A stretch of DNA of 64,000 nt from Edolisoma coerulescens (lineage: Eukaryota; Chordata; Aves; Passeriformes; Campephagidae): NCBI GenBank assembly GCA_013397115.1, contig VWZW01007301.1:620001-684000 (forward strand), given 5' to 3'. The position numbers were made by a program, and so were the translations under genes. This document shows positions 1-14,041 of the stretch, piece after piece. Under the pieces are notes generated by a model that was not told the origin of the DNA, made no database searches, and saw only the letters and a program-made list of their open reading frames with translations. Within the stretch, counting starts at the first letter, position 1; the number at the start of each line of letters is the position of its first letter.

Positions 1-442
1 CTGTAAAATTCTTATTGGTTCTTACTGTAGGCTGAAGGTGATTTTTATCTTGTTTTCATGATTAAAATATTTCTACATTCAGTCTGTTGAGTCTCTAAAG
101 TACAAAACAATATTAAGTTACCATAGGGTAAGACTCCTATAAGGAACACCCAAATTTATGTTTTCTTGGGCGTAAACCCCCCATTATACTACATGTAATA
201 CCAGAGTATGTGAATGCTTTCTTGTTAAATGGTGGAAGGTCCAGAAGCTTTTGTCTCTGTTGCCACTTGAAATCCATGAATGGTGGTGTGAGTTTTGTTA
301 CTGATTTAAAATAGATCTGAGCAGAATCTTTTCTTTAAGACTTGTGGTTTCATCATTCTGAATGATGAAATTGCACATTTTTTAACAGCAGAGGTCAGGA
401 CATACTCAGTCTGATAGCCATGCCTGCCTATCTTTGATGTAA

Positions 443-494
443 GTTTTTTGATCAACTCTTTCAAGATTTATGTTTTTTGATCAACTCTTTCAAG
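443..494. repeat. Two-copy 23-bp direct repeat
   Basis: Positions 443-465 and 472-494 are identical 23-mers separated by six bases (period 29). The shared core contains TTTTTTGATCAACTC. This is a small local tandem duplication with no recognised function. Confidence 0.85.
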
Positions 495-1007
495 CGTTAA
501 AAAACCCTTTTAATTTGCATAACTTTTATAGCCACAGTTAAGGGAAGTTAAATTCTACAGGTATAATCCAGCATTTTCAGTCCTTTGTGATAATTGCTGT
601 GATGTACCTCCAGTTTCCACTTACTCCTTTGCAAGTTGAGGACACTTCTTATTTTCTTGGGAGAGGCATGCTAGTTGGTGAATATTTTTAAGAATAAAAG
701 CTCCATTCTCAAACGTGTTATTAACATTTAATGTGGTTGCTTGAGGTTCTTCATCCTGGTCTTTGTTTAAAATGAAAATTATTTCATATAAGTCACCCCT
801 CTGGCACAGGCTCCTGAAGGTCCTGGGAATTGTGTGTGGTCACTAACACAAGGCAGCACTGGGGCTCTGCCAGCTTGCTGCTGTACCTCCAGTATTCCCC
901 CATGTCTTCTAGTAAAGCACCATTTTCCAAGGAGCTCGGAGCAGAAAAAGGCAAATATTGTGCTCTTATTTTAAAAACCCAAAGCACCAAAAGCACAGTC
1001 TTGTGGC

Positions 1008-1022
1008 TTTTTTTTTTTTTTT
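1008..1022. repeat. Poly-T run (15)
   Basis: This is an uninterrupted run of 15 T in the intron. No retroelement body was recognised next to it, so it is treated as simple sequence. Confidence 0.8.
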
Positions 1023-4000
1023 AATGTTGCTGGTACAATTAACTGTCATGAAAGCTGGGTCAGTGTCTTGAGGGGAAAAAGTGGTTGTTGATTCTGTGAA
1101 GGGGAGATGAACATTCTAAAATGAGCATCATTCTGAGCTCAGGCATTTGTACAGAGAGATTTGGCAAAGGTCTGAAGCAATCCAGGTACATTTTCGTCTC
1201 AAATTAAGTTTCGTAGAATACATCCATTATAAAAGGAATTGAAAATGGAACACTGGAAACTGTCTTGCCTCTTCATTCATTTATTTACTCAGTTAGCATG
1301 TTCTCATCAGTATTCTATGATGAGAAGGCAGTTCTGTGCTTCTGAGTGTGGTTTTACTGCTCGGTTAGAACTGCAGTGGCTCACTAGGAATCCCACCAAA
1401 CTTCTTAATAGAAGTTTCCTTGTAAGAGGCTGACCAGAACCCGCTGTACACATTCATGCAGACATGGGTTGGTGCAGCTGGTCACAAGACTGTTGGCAAT
1501 CAGAGTCACTGCCTCTGCTGTTTGGTGCTTTGCAGGCGACTGATTGGCTTTCACTAGGGAATAGGAGATGGAGCTTTTCCTAGTACAGTACAACTTCAGT
1601 GAAATTTTTGGCCTGCTAAATGGTTATGAAAAGAAATGTAACCTTTTTAAAATGAGAAAAGTCCAAGGGCAGAAATACAGAATAATCTTATTCTGAAGGA
1701 CTGAGTTTTAAAATTTTTTGGTTTTTAAGTGCATGTGAGTATATTTTTTTGACACCTGGTTATTTTATTAAAAAAAGGAAGGAAGTCATAAATGAACAAA
1801 TACTTTGTAGGAAAGGCTGTATTTTATGAGACATTAATTCAAAGGATACTTTTCTGCAGAAACTTCCAGTCTTTCATTTTTAAATGCAAGAAACTGGACC
1901 TAACTTAATTCTACATAGCTAAATTCATGCTCAGTTTTTCTAGAATTTTGTATTTTAAAGAATGTTTTTGGATATATATGTGAGTTTGCTCACTTGTACC
2001 ATACTTGTATCTTCCTCTGTTTCATCAATGTGTATGTTAAAACATGGCCTGTTTTCTTGCTGAGGTACTGCTTTGTATACATGTTCTTTTTCTTTCCCAG
2101 TGTATTCCTAAGGATTACCACAAGAAAAGTATATGTGAGGGACATGGTGTATTCTGTGAAGGCAAACATCCTTTTTCCTGGCTATTTCTGGATTTGTACT
2201 GGCTGAACTTTTAGAAGTGTCAGTAGCACTTCTGGAACAGTCTTGTCCATCAAGTTTTGTTAAAGCAGCATTGTGTGTCCAGAGGCAAGATGCGTGGGAA
2301 TGCAGAGAGCACAGCTGTGAAAGCACAGAGGGGTGTCCCACTGAGACTGCGTGCAAGGCAGGAATGTTATTTGCTCTCTTTGGGTAGATCGGGCAGTGTT
2401 GCATGAAACGTGAAATTGTCAAATCTGAAAAACAGGTTTATCATTTTGAATTCAGCTTTAAGCTCTGCCTTGAATGGACTTGTCATTTTTTCTTCAGGGC
2501 TGGTAATGAGGATTGTCACTTGAGAGTGACAAGGCGTGTTGGAGAGGGGGCTTTTTAGTACAGATATTGGGCCTGTGCTTACTTTGAAAAGTAAAGGTAA
2601 ATTTTCAGTCTTTCTGTCCTACTGAGAAGGAAGGAAGAGATCCTCTTCTCAAAAATTCTCCATTTTTAGTTAGGATTTAGACTGAAAACCTTCATCTTTT
2701 GAAGCTGTAGAAGACTATAGAATTTAACAGACATCCTCTTAGACCCATAAGGTTTACTTGTTCAGTAGCAGCTCAGCTTTTGCTTTGTATATGCCTGTTT
2801 TAAAAATTATGGTTGTTACATGCAATATTTAATATGTTGGAGGTTGTTTTTTATTTCCTCTATTTACGAGGAATCTGCATCTTGCTATGGCAAGAGTGGT
2901 CAAGCTCTGGAGTCCTGTAGTGAGTAAAGCTGTGCAAAATATTTGCCCCAGTTGAAATCAAAGAAGAAAAATGGCTATTCAGTTTGAAGGAACTATGAGA
3001 TCCTAGTTTTCTTGCTACTGTGTTATTATAGCAACAGGGTTCCAGGACTTCCCTGGAAAGTGAGAACTGCTCAAAAAGATGAGCGGGTGGACTCTCCACT
3101 GCTTGTGGAATGCTGAGGGAAGTTGCATCTTGATGAGTGTTATGGGTTGTCATGAAGTCTCATATTAAAAGAAAACAGGAAGTACAAAATAAAGAATTAG
3201 AAGTCAGCAGAGAGAAGCAAACCCTGTTTCTGGTTAAAATAGATTGTCTCCCATGGCCAAATTGCCCAGGCTGGCCTATTTTTGTCCTAATTTACGGAGT
3301 CCTATTTATGAGATGCATGCCCTCATTCTAGAGATCCTTAGCACATTTAAAATGCTGGCTATCAAAGGTCACTGTATTTGTTTCCATCAGCTGCTTTACA
3401 GAGGCTGCTTGGCTTTTTGTTATACACAGGTCCAAAATAGCATTACAAAACCTAACAAAAATAAAAAGAAACAACCCACCCCCCATGTGAAGTTAATTTA
3501 GATAGGCTCTGGGTTTACACTAAGCTTCCTAGGCTAATGGAGTTTGGAGCCTCTCCTTTTTCAGGTCAGACAGGATTAAAAAGAAAAAAGCTTTTGCATA
3601 AACTGCCTTTAGTACACTTAAAATAGTGGCTCACATTAGACAGAGAGATTATAAAATGTTAAGATTCTTTATTCCTAGAATATTTGGTTTGCATTATAGA
3701 AAACATACAAAGTAATATCTTTATTATCTTCCAGAAAATTCTGATTATTCACTTGATTTTTTTTTTCCCCTTCTGTTCTTTCCTTTTCTGTACTTTAAAA
3801 TATGAGCAGTACTGTTCATGTCGGTTGACTAGTTGCTAGGCATGAAACTATTAATTTGTGGTTACTCCTCATTCTGGTTGCTGCTAAGGTCTGCAAACCA
3901 CAGGCTTGAATTTCTGTGAAGAAGAGTGGGTCTTTACCCAGCTGGCTCCATGAGAGTCTCTGGCTTTGACTTCCAGGAGGCTGGCATTGCACTGTTTGTC

Positions 4001-5559
4001 ATCAGCCACAGTGTGTGGAAAAAGCTGCCTTGATCGTTTCATTTGCTGGTGACTTAGTAATATTTAGGGAAAGGCCGCCTCTTGAATGGGATAATGAAAA
4101 GTGAAGGTGGTCTAATATAAGAATTGTATCCTAAAATCTTATGTGGTGAGGCTTCAGTGGTCTAAAAAATAGTAATAAACCAAGGGTTTTCAGAAGCTTT
4201 CCCTCCAGGTACTGCATTCCAGTTTTATTCTTTCAATTCTTCCTAGGTCCTGACCCACATACAAAGCACCTTTTTCACCAACATGGCATTTGGTACTTTC
4301 TCCTCTTCAGTTGTCAACTGGTGAACTTTTCTCAAAAATCAGTGTATGAACCACATAATACTATTTCTTTACTGCAAAAAATTAGAAGATGTGGATAGAA
4401 GATGTTTTCTCTATGTGTTTTCATTGCATGCAGCAGATGCCTGAAAATATATACTTGCTACATTAAAATATATACATTTTATTTGTTTTAAGAAGAAAAT
4501 AATTAATTCCCTGCTAAAACCCCCTAAATCTAGCATCTTGTAGGATGATATGTAAGTTTAAGCTGTGACAGAGGAAGTCTTGCCAGAACATCCCAACTTT
4601 TCAGTTAATTGTGTTTTTTTCAGTTTTTGAGATAGCCCTGACTTGAAAACTAGACAAATGTAGCTGCAGGGAGGACATTTTCAGCTGTGTTGTCGGTATC
4701 CTTGCACTGCAAGAGGTTTTGGCATGACAACATTTATAATGCTTTGGATAGAAAGTGGTGTTCTCCCTGCCCTGCCTTTTTGAAGTGACTGTTCTAGCAG
4801 ATGGGAAGATGGCAAATACAAACACCGGATAATAGAAAACAGTGTAGACCTCTGGATTTGTAATATTCCCTTTTACCATAAAAATGCCGTGTGTTAGCTT
4901 GTATTTTAATTTGTTTGAAGGAGGTTGGTTTTAATTTTTTTAAAATACATTTCCAGTGCTGTTTTCTATCATCAAACCAACACACCATACAGTATTTTCA
5001 AAATAGTTTGGGAAAAACAGTTATTCCAAGTCAGTGATAACTGGATTGAAAAAGGAGTTGCATTAATTCATCTATTGATTTTTTTCATGTGAGAAATAGA
5101 TTATGGATTAGTTTTGCATTATGCATAGTGTTAGAATTGCTCCTGTACATTTTTTAAGAAGTTCTTGGCTCCTGCATCTGCACAGATTTATCAATGACTG
5201 TAAGAATCTGAATTAATGGAGAAGTGTTATAAGCTGAGTGCTAAATAGGATATGTTAAGGATGTGACTGGTGTGGTTAAAACCACTGGGACATGGAAAGA
5301 TGAGACACAAACATACTAGGATTCTGAAGCTAACACTTTATTGGCAGATATGTTTAATATAATCTTTTAATATATTCTGATATTGGGTACACAGGTTCTT
5401 AAATTATAACTGGAGGAGGTTAATGAAGCTGCCAATATTGATTTTGATAGGCCTCCTTTCCTAGCAAAGCTCATCAAGATTTATCTGCAATTTATTGCTA
5501 TTTGAAGGACAGAAAAGACCCAGAGAATGGCCAGATCTGAAATTTCTCTGGTACGGAAA

Positions 5560-5800
5560 AATTGTCAGCTGGGCCAGAGCGGTACCCAGCCCTTGTATGA
5601 TTTGCCATTTGGCATGAGGGAGGTTCTGACTGGGCTGAAGACGCACGAGCTGTGCAGTTACACTGCCCGGGCTTCGCTGGCGCTCTCCCTGCGGGCGCAG
5701 CAGAACCTGGGACGTCTGCACTGGCAGTGTTTCCTGTCTCTGTGCCCAGCAGCAGCCAGGACTCCATCGCTCTCACTCTGGTGGGCAGCCAATTTTCAGG
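5560..5800. other. GC-richer intronic patch
   Basis: Composition here is clearly more GC-rich than the AT-rich surroundings, and open frames of about 100 codons occur on both strands (122 codons on +, 5527-5895). The translations resemble no family I know, and low stop density follows from the composition. It could be a regulatory element or an eroded repeat. Confidence 0.3.
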
Positions 5801-8800
5801 CAAGCAAATCCTGTGCTTCTGAGCTTTGTTTCAAGGTCTGCTCAAACTCTCTTCATGAGATCTGCCCCCTTTGTGCGGCAGTCATTCGGAGTTAATGTCA
5901 AACTGTTTAGTCTTCCGTCATGTTTCAAGTCACTGATCACTAATGTGTCAGTAGTCCTTGAAAGTTCATAAAAATTATTAGGTTCATTGCCCTTGTCATT
6001 TCTGCCCTAACCTTGGGAATAAATTAATCCCTTATCTCCCAGTGTGTGGTTATGCAAAAAATGAACCTACAATTTTCATAAAAATAGCATAGTCATTCTG
6101 AATGCACTGTGGTAAGGCAAAGGGAAAAAAGAGATCTACTCAGATATGGTATGAACTCTCATGTTCCATGAATGCATCCTTCCTTGAGAATTTAAACTTT
6201 ATCTGATGGTCAAAAATGTGGTTCATGTGACTTAAGTCACACTTGAGGATAATTTTCAAGAGGTGAAAACTGAAAGCTTGGACCGAATAGGTTTAATCTG
6301 TGAAGAGGACTAAGAACTGAAGGCATTCCATGCCTTGCAAAATCAGGACCTTAATCAATGTTTTATCTTTGCCATAAAATGTGGAAGCACTTTCTTGTAT
6401 ATGAAGCTAGTTAAGCCTAAATGGGTTTGGCTTCATAAAATGAAATATGTGTAGAAAAACATTATGGTGCAGTAGCAGGCACATTTGGTTGTCACTGAGA
6501 TAAATATCCAGTAATGACCTCATTTAAAAAAAGAAAAAAGATATATATTTCTATTTTCACTGTAGTTTAATTTGTATCTAGAGTTTCATGCATGACATAG
6601 TTCAGCAGATGGTAGCCTGCAGGGTGGGGGAAAATTCAGTTTGACAAATTTTTCAACATAGATGCATCTTTCAATTTTAGTAGACTTCCAGACAGAGAGT
6701 TGCTTCCCAGGTACTGAATAAGGGTGCAACAATCTACTAAAGTCAAAAATGAATAAGATTTTTAGGAGTTATTGATGAGGTGGTACTTAATATGCAGGCA
6801 ACAGCACTTTCTTTGATGTATTCTTAAACTTGTAGATTTGAGCAGTAGGGTGAAAAGTGCATTGTCCAGTTCCCTTCAAGAACCCCAAACCAAACACACC
6901 CCTGTTATGTGTTCAGAAGTGAAGTCCCAGCCATCCCACCTGACATCAGTGCCACTGCCCAAGGGATGCAAAGAGCTATGGCTTTTGTTGTGCATTCACT
7001 AATCTGAGTGATGAGCACAAAAGGTTTGGGGTTTGGAAAGCAGTCCTAATCACAGCACATGGAACTGAGTGCAGTCCTTCTCTCCCCTCAAGCAGTTAAA
7101 TAAAAATCTCTGTGTTTCAGATTCACGTCGATGACTGTGCTCGGTGCTGCTGTTTGCTGCCCGCTGGCAGAGCAGCGCTAAGCTGGCAGAGCATTTACTC
7201 TCCCAAGAATACAAACAGCTCTGGGCCAGTTTGGCATCTTGAAGGGGCTGAGGGACAGCAGCAGGGGTTACCTGCAGGAGTGTGGAACCAGGAGTGGGAG
7301 GGACACTCTTTGGCAGTAATTTGCCACTGGACCTGCTCAGCTGCAGTGTGCAGCAGTGACCCCAGCAGAGAGGCTGTGATGGGATGTGATTTGTAGGCTG
7401 CTGTAAAAGGAGTGCAAGTCTGATTGCACTGTTTGCAATTACTTGTTTATGTCTGGATTTAGCTGTATTGCTGGGAGTAGCTGAGCTGACGAGCCTTTGT
7501 TTCTAGTTGCATTCAATTCTAGGTTCTGTTCATTGCCTGAAGAGTCCCAGGGAACTAATGCTTTTTAAAAATACTCTGCTGCAAACAGAGAAGAAATAAT
7601 GGAAATGTTATATGTAGGTGCTTTCAAGACAATTACACAAGTTAATAAAACTTCCTTGCCTTCACTAGTCTACAGTTTTATGTTCTTTTTTGCTGTTGCA
7701 TGTTAATACCATGAGAGAGAGAGCTTTTTATTTGTGAGATTTTATGATAAAAAGTTAAATAAGAAAAATTGTTATCTCCTTTCTTGACTTCTGATGATGA
7801 TTTTTGGCACTGGTTAAAATGATACTGCTTCTAAAGAACTGCAGAATGACCTTTGTGTTTCTTCTGCTTCGGTCTCATCCACTTTAATCTGCAGAGCTAT
7901 TTAGTACTTATCATAAGCAGTGTTTGGCTTCATTTCTCTCATCTTCATGACATCAGCTTAAATATTTGAAATGAGAAATAACTATGTTGGCATCCTTTTT
8001 TTAAGAGGTAAATCTTAACTCTGAAGTAGTCATCCATCTCACTACAAAACTACTAAAGCCTATATGTGAGGAAAATTATCTGGCAATAAATAAGGCAAAA
8101 AAAAATCATTCCTATTACTCCGAATGTGACAAGATGGTGCTTAAGACAAGTTAGCAGTTTTTCTGGTTATTACTTGAAAACTCTGTTTGTGCCATCAGTG
8201 CATTACTTGGAAGTTAATTTATCTTGGAAATTCTAAATTGTCTTCAGCTGAAGTAGATTGCAAAAATCGTGAGTGATCTTCCAACCTCCTTTTCCCTCAC
8301 TTCTCCATCTATATCCTGCATGTCATCTGATGAAGAATAGGTTATGAGATGCTATTTTTAAGATAATGTCCTGTTGCTTAGGTCTGCTGTGCAGTTAAAT
8401 GTAGCAAATCAAGACTTTGTCATACAATTCTATTTAAATTTCCAAAGGAAAACTGTCTTCTGTTTAGCTAGCACGTGACTCTACCAGTTACTTTGAGGTG
8501 GCTTGTTTGATACTCCAGAGTATTTCCTAGTGCCCTGGGACATTGATACATCGCTGGACACCCTTGAAGGTAACGAGTCTGTGATGAGGTAATTCAGTGC
8601 TGTGTTACTCATCTCACTGAAAAGGCTCTCTCCTGGATATATGGTTTGACCGTGGACTCTGTGCCTCTAGGGATAAGCACCAGGGTCTGGAAGTTCTTAT
8701 GAGGCACACAGGCAGCAGTGTTTTTAATTTAAATATAAGGGAGATCCACTAAACTGTTTCAGGGAAGGTTTTTTGGTTTTTCAGGGAAAAAACAAACAGG

Positions 8801-11800
8801 AAAACCACTTCCTGATTAGCCATAATATGTTGCTTTTACAGTGGGCGTAAGGAGAGTTACGGTGATGGGAAACAAACATTGCGTTTCACAGAAAATATTT
8901 CAGGTTCTTTTAGAACTCCTTCCTGCTCGTTTCTTTAGAAATCTGAGACTGACTTATCTTGTTGTGTGTGTATATTGGATGAATTTCTTCCAGGATGTGT
9001 TGGCTCATTTCCTTGAGTACTGCTAAATTTTCTGAATTTTTTTCAGTCACAACAGATAGCTCAAAAAGCCTTAAGGAAATGAGTCAACCTCCTGAAATAA
9101 ATTGCTTACTGAATAGAGGATACTGTGTTCGACATCACAGATGCCCTTGATAGTTCTGTGGATACTAATTAACAGATAGTCTCTGAAAATCTGTTATATG
9201 TGCTCCACGTTCCAAAAGGATTTGGGAGACAAGCATCCCCAAAGAGCACCTGAGCTTTCCTGTTAGGAATGCGGGGCATGCTTCTAGACTGACAGGTATT
9301 AGAGTGAGAGGTGCAGACGGGGAAGTGACAGGCAGGCTCTCTCATGGAAAATTAAGGATGTTGCTGAACTTAAGTGTAAATTAATAGGAGTAATGTAAAG
9401 ATGCTGAGTTGAGGACTACCAAGCTTTCATAAAACAGCACTGAAATCTGAAGGCTGCATAGGCAAAGTGCTTTGGTCCCTATTTCATTACTCACGAGCAA
9501 TTTGCATTCTGGTTCCAGGAGCCCTTGCTGTGGGTGTCCTGAGTGTCCTGCAGATGCCCAAAGCAGGTGAGGCTGTTCTGTGAGGAAAGGCCCAGTGCCT
9601 GGCCACGCTCCCTTTGGGTTGCAGGAGTCCCAGCAGGGAGTTTCCCTGCTTGGGGCTCTGCTGAGTCACTGAGCTGGCAACTGACTGCAGTCCCATATAG
9701 TTAGATTAAAAATAAGTAAGAGGACACCATTTTGGTAGCATATCTGTCTTATACTGTAGGTAGGCAAAGGCATTGAGATTTTCTTTGCTTCCCAAGGATT
9801 ACTCAGCAACTCAGGGACAGAAATGAGAAAGCCAGCACCAAACACCATGATCTGGGATTTTCTCTCTGATGAGCCAAACTAAAAGTAAAACCAGATGGTC
9901 CTTAATATTTAAAAAGTTTGACATCTGGGTCCGGATCTGAACTTTGAACTTGGAGGCAGCAAGTAATAAGCCAGCTTGCCCTGCTTTGGTGTATTACACA
10001 GAAAGTCCCTGATGCAGGCAATAAATACCACAGCTCTAAACAGAGATGACGTGCAGCTCCAGACAGGTGACGCGCACTGTCAGGCACTCAAGGGAAATCT
10101 GAATGCATGCACACCACAACAGAGAGAAGAAAGCATGGAACATCTGCAGAGGGGTTGACCCTGTTGGTGTGTAAAGTGTCTCAAAACAGCGAGAGTTGTA
10201 TAAAAGCAGGTACAAAATACAAATCCATCTGCGGTGGAAGGAAACAGAATAAGGTGCAGGGTTCTTTCTCTGGTTTTGTGGTTTTCAGTGACCGTTGCCT
10301 GTGATTTGCAGTGGTGAACAATTAACTTGCTACATTTCTCTTGCTGGAGCATCAGTATTGACCATGGTAGTTTGATACTGTGATCTTTAAGCTTTTTAAT
10401 ACACCCTTTAGGAGTGAAGTAGAAGTGTGTGTGAGGAGTTGCAGCTGCAGGTGCCACAGCAGTTCTGTCCTGGCGGTTAGTGCAGCTGAAATCTTTTCTG
10501 AGGGAGGAGCACGGGTATTTCTCAGTTATGAAAGAACTAAGAGAAAAGAGTAAAATGTGAAGGGGGTGGTGGAAACCACAATCTAATAAGTCAAAAAACC
10601 AACTATGATTTATGGGCAGCTGTAAAGCAATCCCACTTCCCTATGGTGAGGATTTAGGATATCAATGACTTTTTTTCCCCTCCAATTTTCGTGATACTTA
10701 TATGTGGTATCTCTGTTATACTTTCTCTCCAACTACATATGAACATTTCCAACCCTCTGTGCTTTCTTGGTACAAAGTCCAAGTACTTAATTTTGTAGTT
10801 AATTGGGTTTTTTTTAATAATTCCCAGTTCTTGAGGCAGTGGCAGGGTTGGACCCCTGTGACCTCATGGGCAGGGAACAGATGCTGCATTCCTCTAAGCA
10901 AGGGCAGGCAAAAGGACAGAATAGTCATGGTTTATTAAAAAACAAACCAAAGCATTGCATCAATAAAAGCATCCCTATTGAAGAATCTGAAGAAATTATT
11001 GATTGATTTGGCAGGAATGCAGGAAAGAAAAACAGTGCTTGACACAAGATTGACTTGCAGGTCAGCGTACCTACCTGTTTGTAGCTCCAGCTTGAGCATA
11101 GGGGATGGTATCTCGAGTGTGGTAGAGAAAATCAGCAAAAATAGGTGGCTACAACCACCAGGACAAACTCCTGGCACATTGTGACAAAATAGGTTTGGTG
11201 GTCTCAGCAAAGAACCAATAAAAACCTTCTGAATGTCTGTCAAATAAACAAGCCCCAGGCTGCCGTCCAAGGGAACCTGAATCAGGTCAGGGACAGTGCA
11301 AGAATGCAGGCACTGAGACAGCAGTGAACACATTATATTTCCTCCGTCTGTACACCTTGCAAAAATAGCATCTTTGAAAGTGTGTGTGCAAATTTGGAAT
11401 GTGCTGTGCTCCTGAGCTACTTCTGGGTTATCCTGTGTCTGCTTGAAGATTAATTCAATGTATAAGCACACTATACTGTTTGGTGGACAGGACTGAGGAA
11501 AACATGATGTGCTTCTGTAAAGCGAACTGGGTCAGACTTCAGTCATATACTCATCCAAAGAACCTGTTCTCCTGGTGTCTACAGTGATTCCCTAATTGTG
11601 CTGTTAAATTCTGCAGTGTCAGCGTGCTAGTGCCAGATCCCCAAATGGGACAGTCTGTGTTTGCAAGTAATCAAAGGCACACAATATAAAATTATGCAAA
11701 AATGCAGAAACCACAGCTTGGCTGAAAATTATGCCCCGGGGACTTGGTTCACAAATATTAGCAAAGTTTACAGCTCACTGTAGAAACCTGTGGCTAGTTA

Positions 11801-12650
11801 GGTGGGATATAACCAATCTGAATGGATTTTTTTTGTTTGCAGTTTTTTATACTTTTAAAACCATAGGTATCTTTTTTGTTGTTTTTGTATATTGCTTGCC
11901 CACTTCTTGGATTTACTCTACCACATTGAGTAGTTCTGGCTATGCTCACTGGAACAATATATGTCTTTGGAAACATTTAGAATATTTTATTTCAGGTGCA
12001 ACATTAGTAGGAAACGCTTAGAAAAGATGCTTGCTTTGTATAGGTTTGTTGGGCTTCATAATGAACTCAGATTATCTTATGTAATGTATTAATTCTGCAA
12101 ATTATCAATAGCCATATCAAATCTAAAGTGAATCCTGAATCCTTACATCACAAGCAGAAGGCAGAAGAAAGGAGGAATCTGGTCAGAGCTAGGAGTATGA
12201 AATGCTTCTCACAACAGTAAAGCATCTTAGCCCATTTGAAGTCAAGGAATAGCAATGGCCTCCATAATAATTTTCAAAATATTGTAGCATTTAGGTCTAC
12301 TTTTATGCCAGTTCAGAACAAAGTTTTTGAATAAACTCATTTCGGGAGAGGAGACTTTAAAAAGTGTGGAAGGGCTTTCCAACAATGGAAACTGAAGATG
12401 AGGAATCTGCCACCAGATCTTGGAATCACGAGGCACTGAAGGGGAGGTGGGAAGAGCAGCTGGGCAGGAAAATTAAGTGCTAATGGTGAGCAAGGTAGTG
12501 AAGGCTTGTGATTCAGCATATTCCTTTAACAGTCTTCCTTTGCACACTGCTTACAAACACGGATGTGCTCTCTTTATGCAGACCTGTTATTCTTCTCTGT
12601 CTGTAGGATTTTTGGAGCATTCCTTATCAGCCATTTTGGTGCCTTAGCAA

Positions 12651-12669
12651 ATATATATATATATATATA
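12651..12669. repeat. (AT)n microsatellite
   Basis: A perfect alternating AT tract of about nine to ten units, likely length-polymorphic. Confidence 0.9.
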
Positions 12670-13671
12670 AAGAAAATAGGAGGATGCTGCTGAGTACTTA
12701 AGGTAGAGGTTATGTGGTTTGTAAAAAGGAAAGGCAAAATTGCTTATGCAGAGGTATTCACAATATCAAAGCTGATGGTTGCACTCTTTAATAGAGGCAT
12801 GAGAGGGAAGCATTGCTGCTGTTTCTCTCTTGGGTTAGCACCTCTGTTCTTGGACCGTTTATTCTTTTTGTTAGCAGGTTTTACATTTGGGTTAAATTAC
12901 TGAGACATTGAAGCATGACAAAAGGATATTGTCTAACTATAAATATTTTTCTGCATCCCAAACCAGGAAGCTCCCTGACTTTCTAATAAATTCCCTAAGA
13001 AACCTATTACTGTCAAATGACAACAACAGACTAGTTTGCATTCCCACTTAAACAGCTCATAATATTGAAGATAAACTTAAAAACAACAGCTGCTAAGGGA
13101 ATATTAAATCCCACAAGATCCTTAAGAGATGTGTGCTGCAGAGACACAGAATAGAATATTTTTTGACAAGTTTCAGAAACTAGAAGGATTTCTAAAAGGC
13201 AGTGAGTAATCGCTTGAAACTGGCAAAGAAATTTTTTTTTTCCCTTAAAAAAAATATTTTTGGGAATGGACTTGAACACTGAAAGTGAAATGCTAGCTGA
13301 TATTGTGACTGTCAAAAGGCTGGAACAGGCTAAGAAGAATATTGATCAATGTCAGAAACTGTAAGCAATAATCAAGTGCAATCAAAAGCGAAGCTGAGGA
13401 ATCCAAAGGCAGCCCGTTCTCTCCTTTCAGTGATGAGGCAGTTCTCTCCACCCAGTGTTGAAGGACGCCACGTTGCTGAAAATTCAGAGATATCTGTGCC
13501 ACCATAATAGGTCCAGGGTTCAAACCATCAACCATTTGAGAATGCAAAACTCAAACTAACCTCCTGCATCCCTAGATGTCAGCTGTTGTATGTAGGCAAA
13601 CTCTTTTTTCTGTGTATGTGGGTGTACTGCTTCTTGTTTTAGCCCTCATCCCTAGCAATAAATAGCATTTT

Positions 13672-13682
13672 CACACACACAC
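13672..13682. repeat. Short (CA)n run
   Basis: Five CA units followed by the interrupted continuation ACGCACC. This is short simple sequence. Confidence 0.7.
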
Positions 13683-14028
13683 GCACCAAAAAAAGAAATA
13701 AGTCCAAGTAAACACCAAGTAAAACAAGGACTGAAAATACAGAAGTGATTGAGGCTAAATGAACCTCCACAGGACTCTTGGGGAGTGTGTTTGGTGCATT
13801 CTTTGCTCTTTGCTGGTTCATTTCAGGAAAGAAAAGAGAACTGTAGGGAAAGCTGAAGGTGGGACTAAGTATCCAAAGCAAAATGAGAACACCCAACTAG
13901 CTGGCCATAAAAGCAGCTGGTGGATAGCTGTGTGCAAAGGCTACGTCAGCTTTTTGGGTGATACTGGCTCTGGAATTCAAAATGGTTTGTGCTCAGAGTT
14001 TAACACCTTTGATAATGATCAATTAATC

Positions 14029-14041
14029 TTTTTTTTTTTTT
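14029..14041. repeat. Poly-T run (13)
   Basis: An uninterrupted run of 13 T in the intron. No adjacent element was recognised. Confidence 0.75.

Noticed and set aside
6226..6241. 16-bp perfect palindrome around GTGACTTAAGTCAC
   Set aside because: It is short enough to be expected about once by chance in a window of this size, and no flanking structure supports a function.
10935..11471. 178-codon minus-strand open frame in the large intron
   Set aside because: The translation matches no family I know and has no splice or promoter context. With several thousand stop-to-stop intervals in six frames of 64 kb, about one frame of this length is expected by chance.
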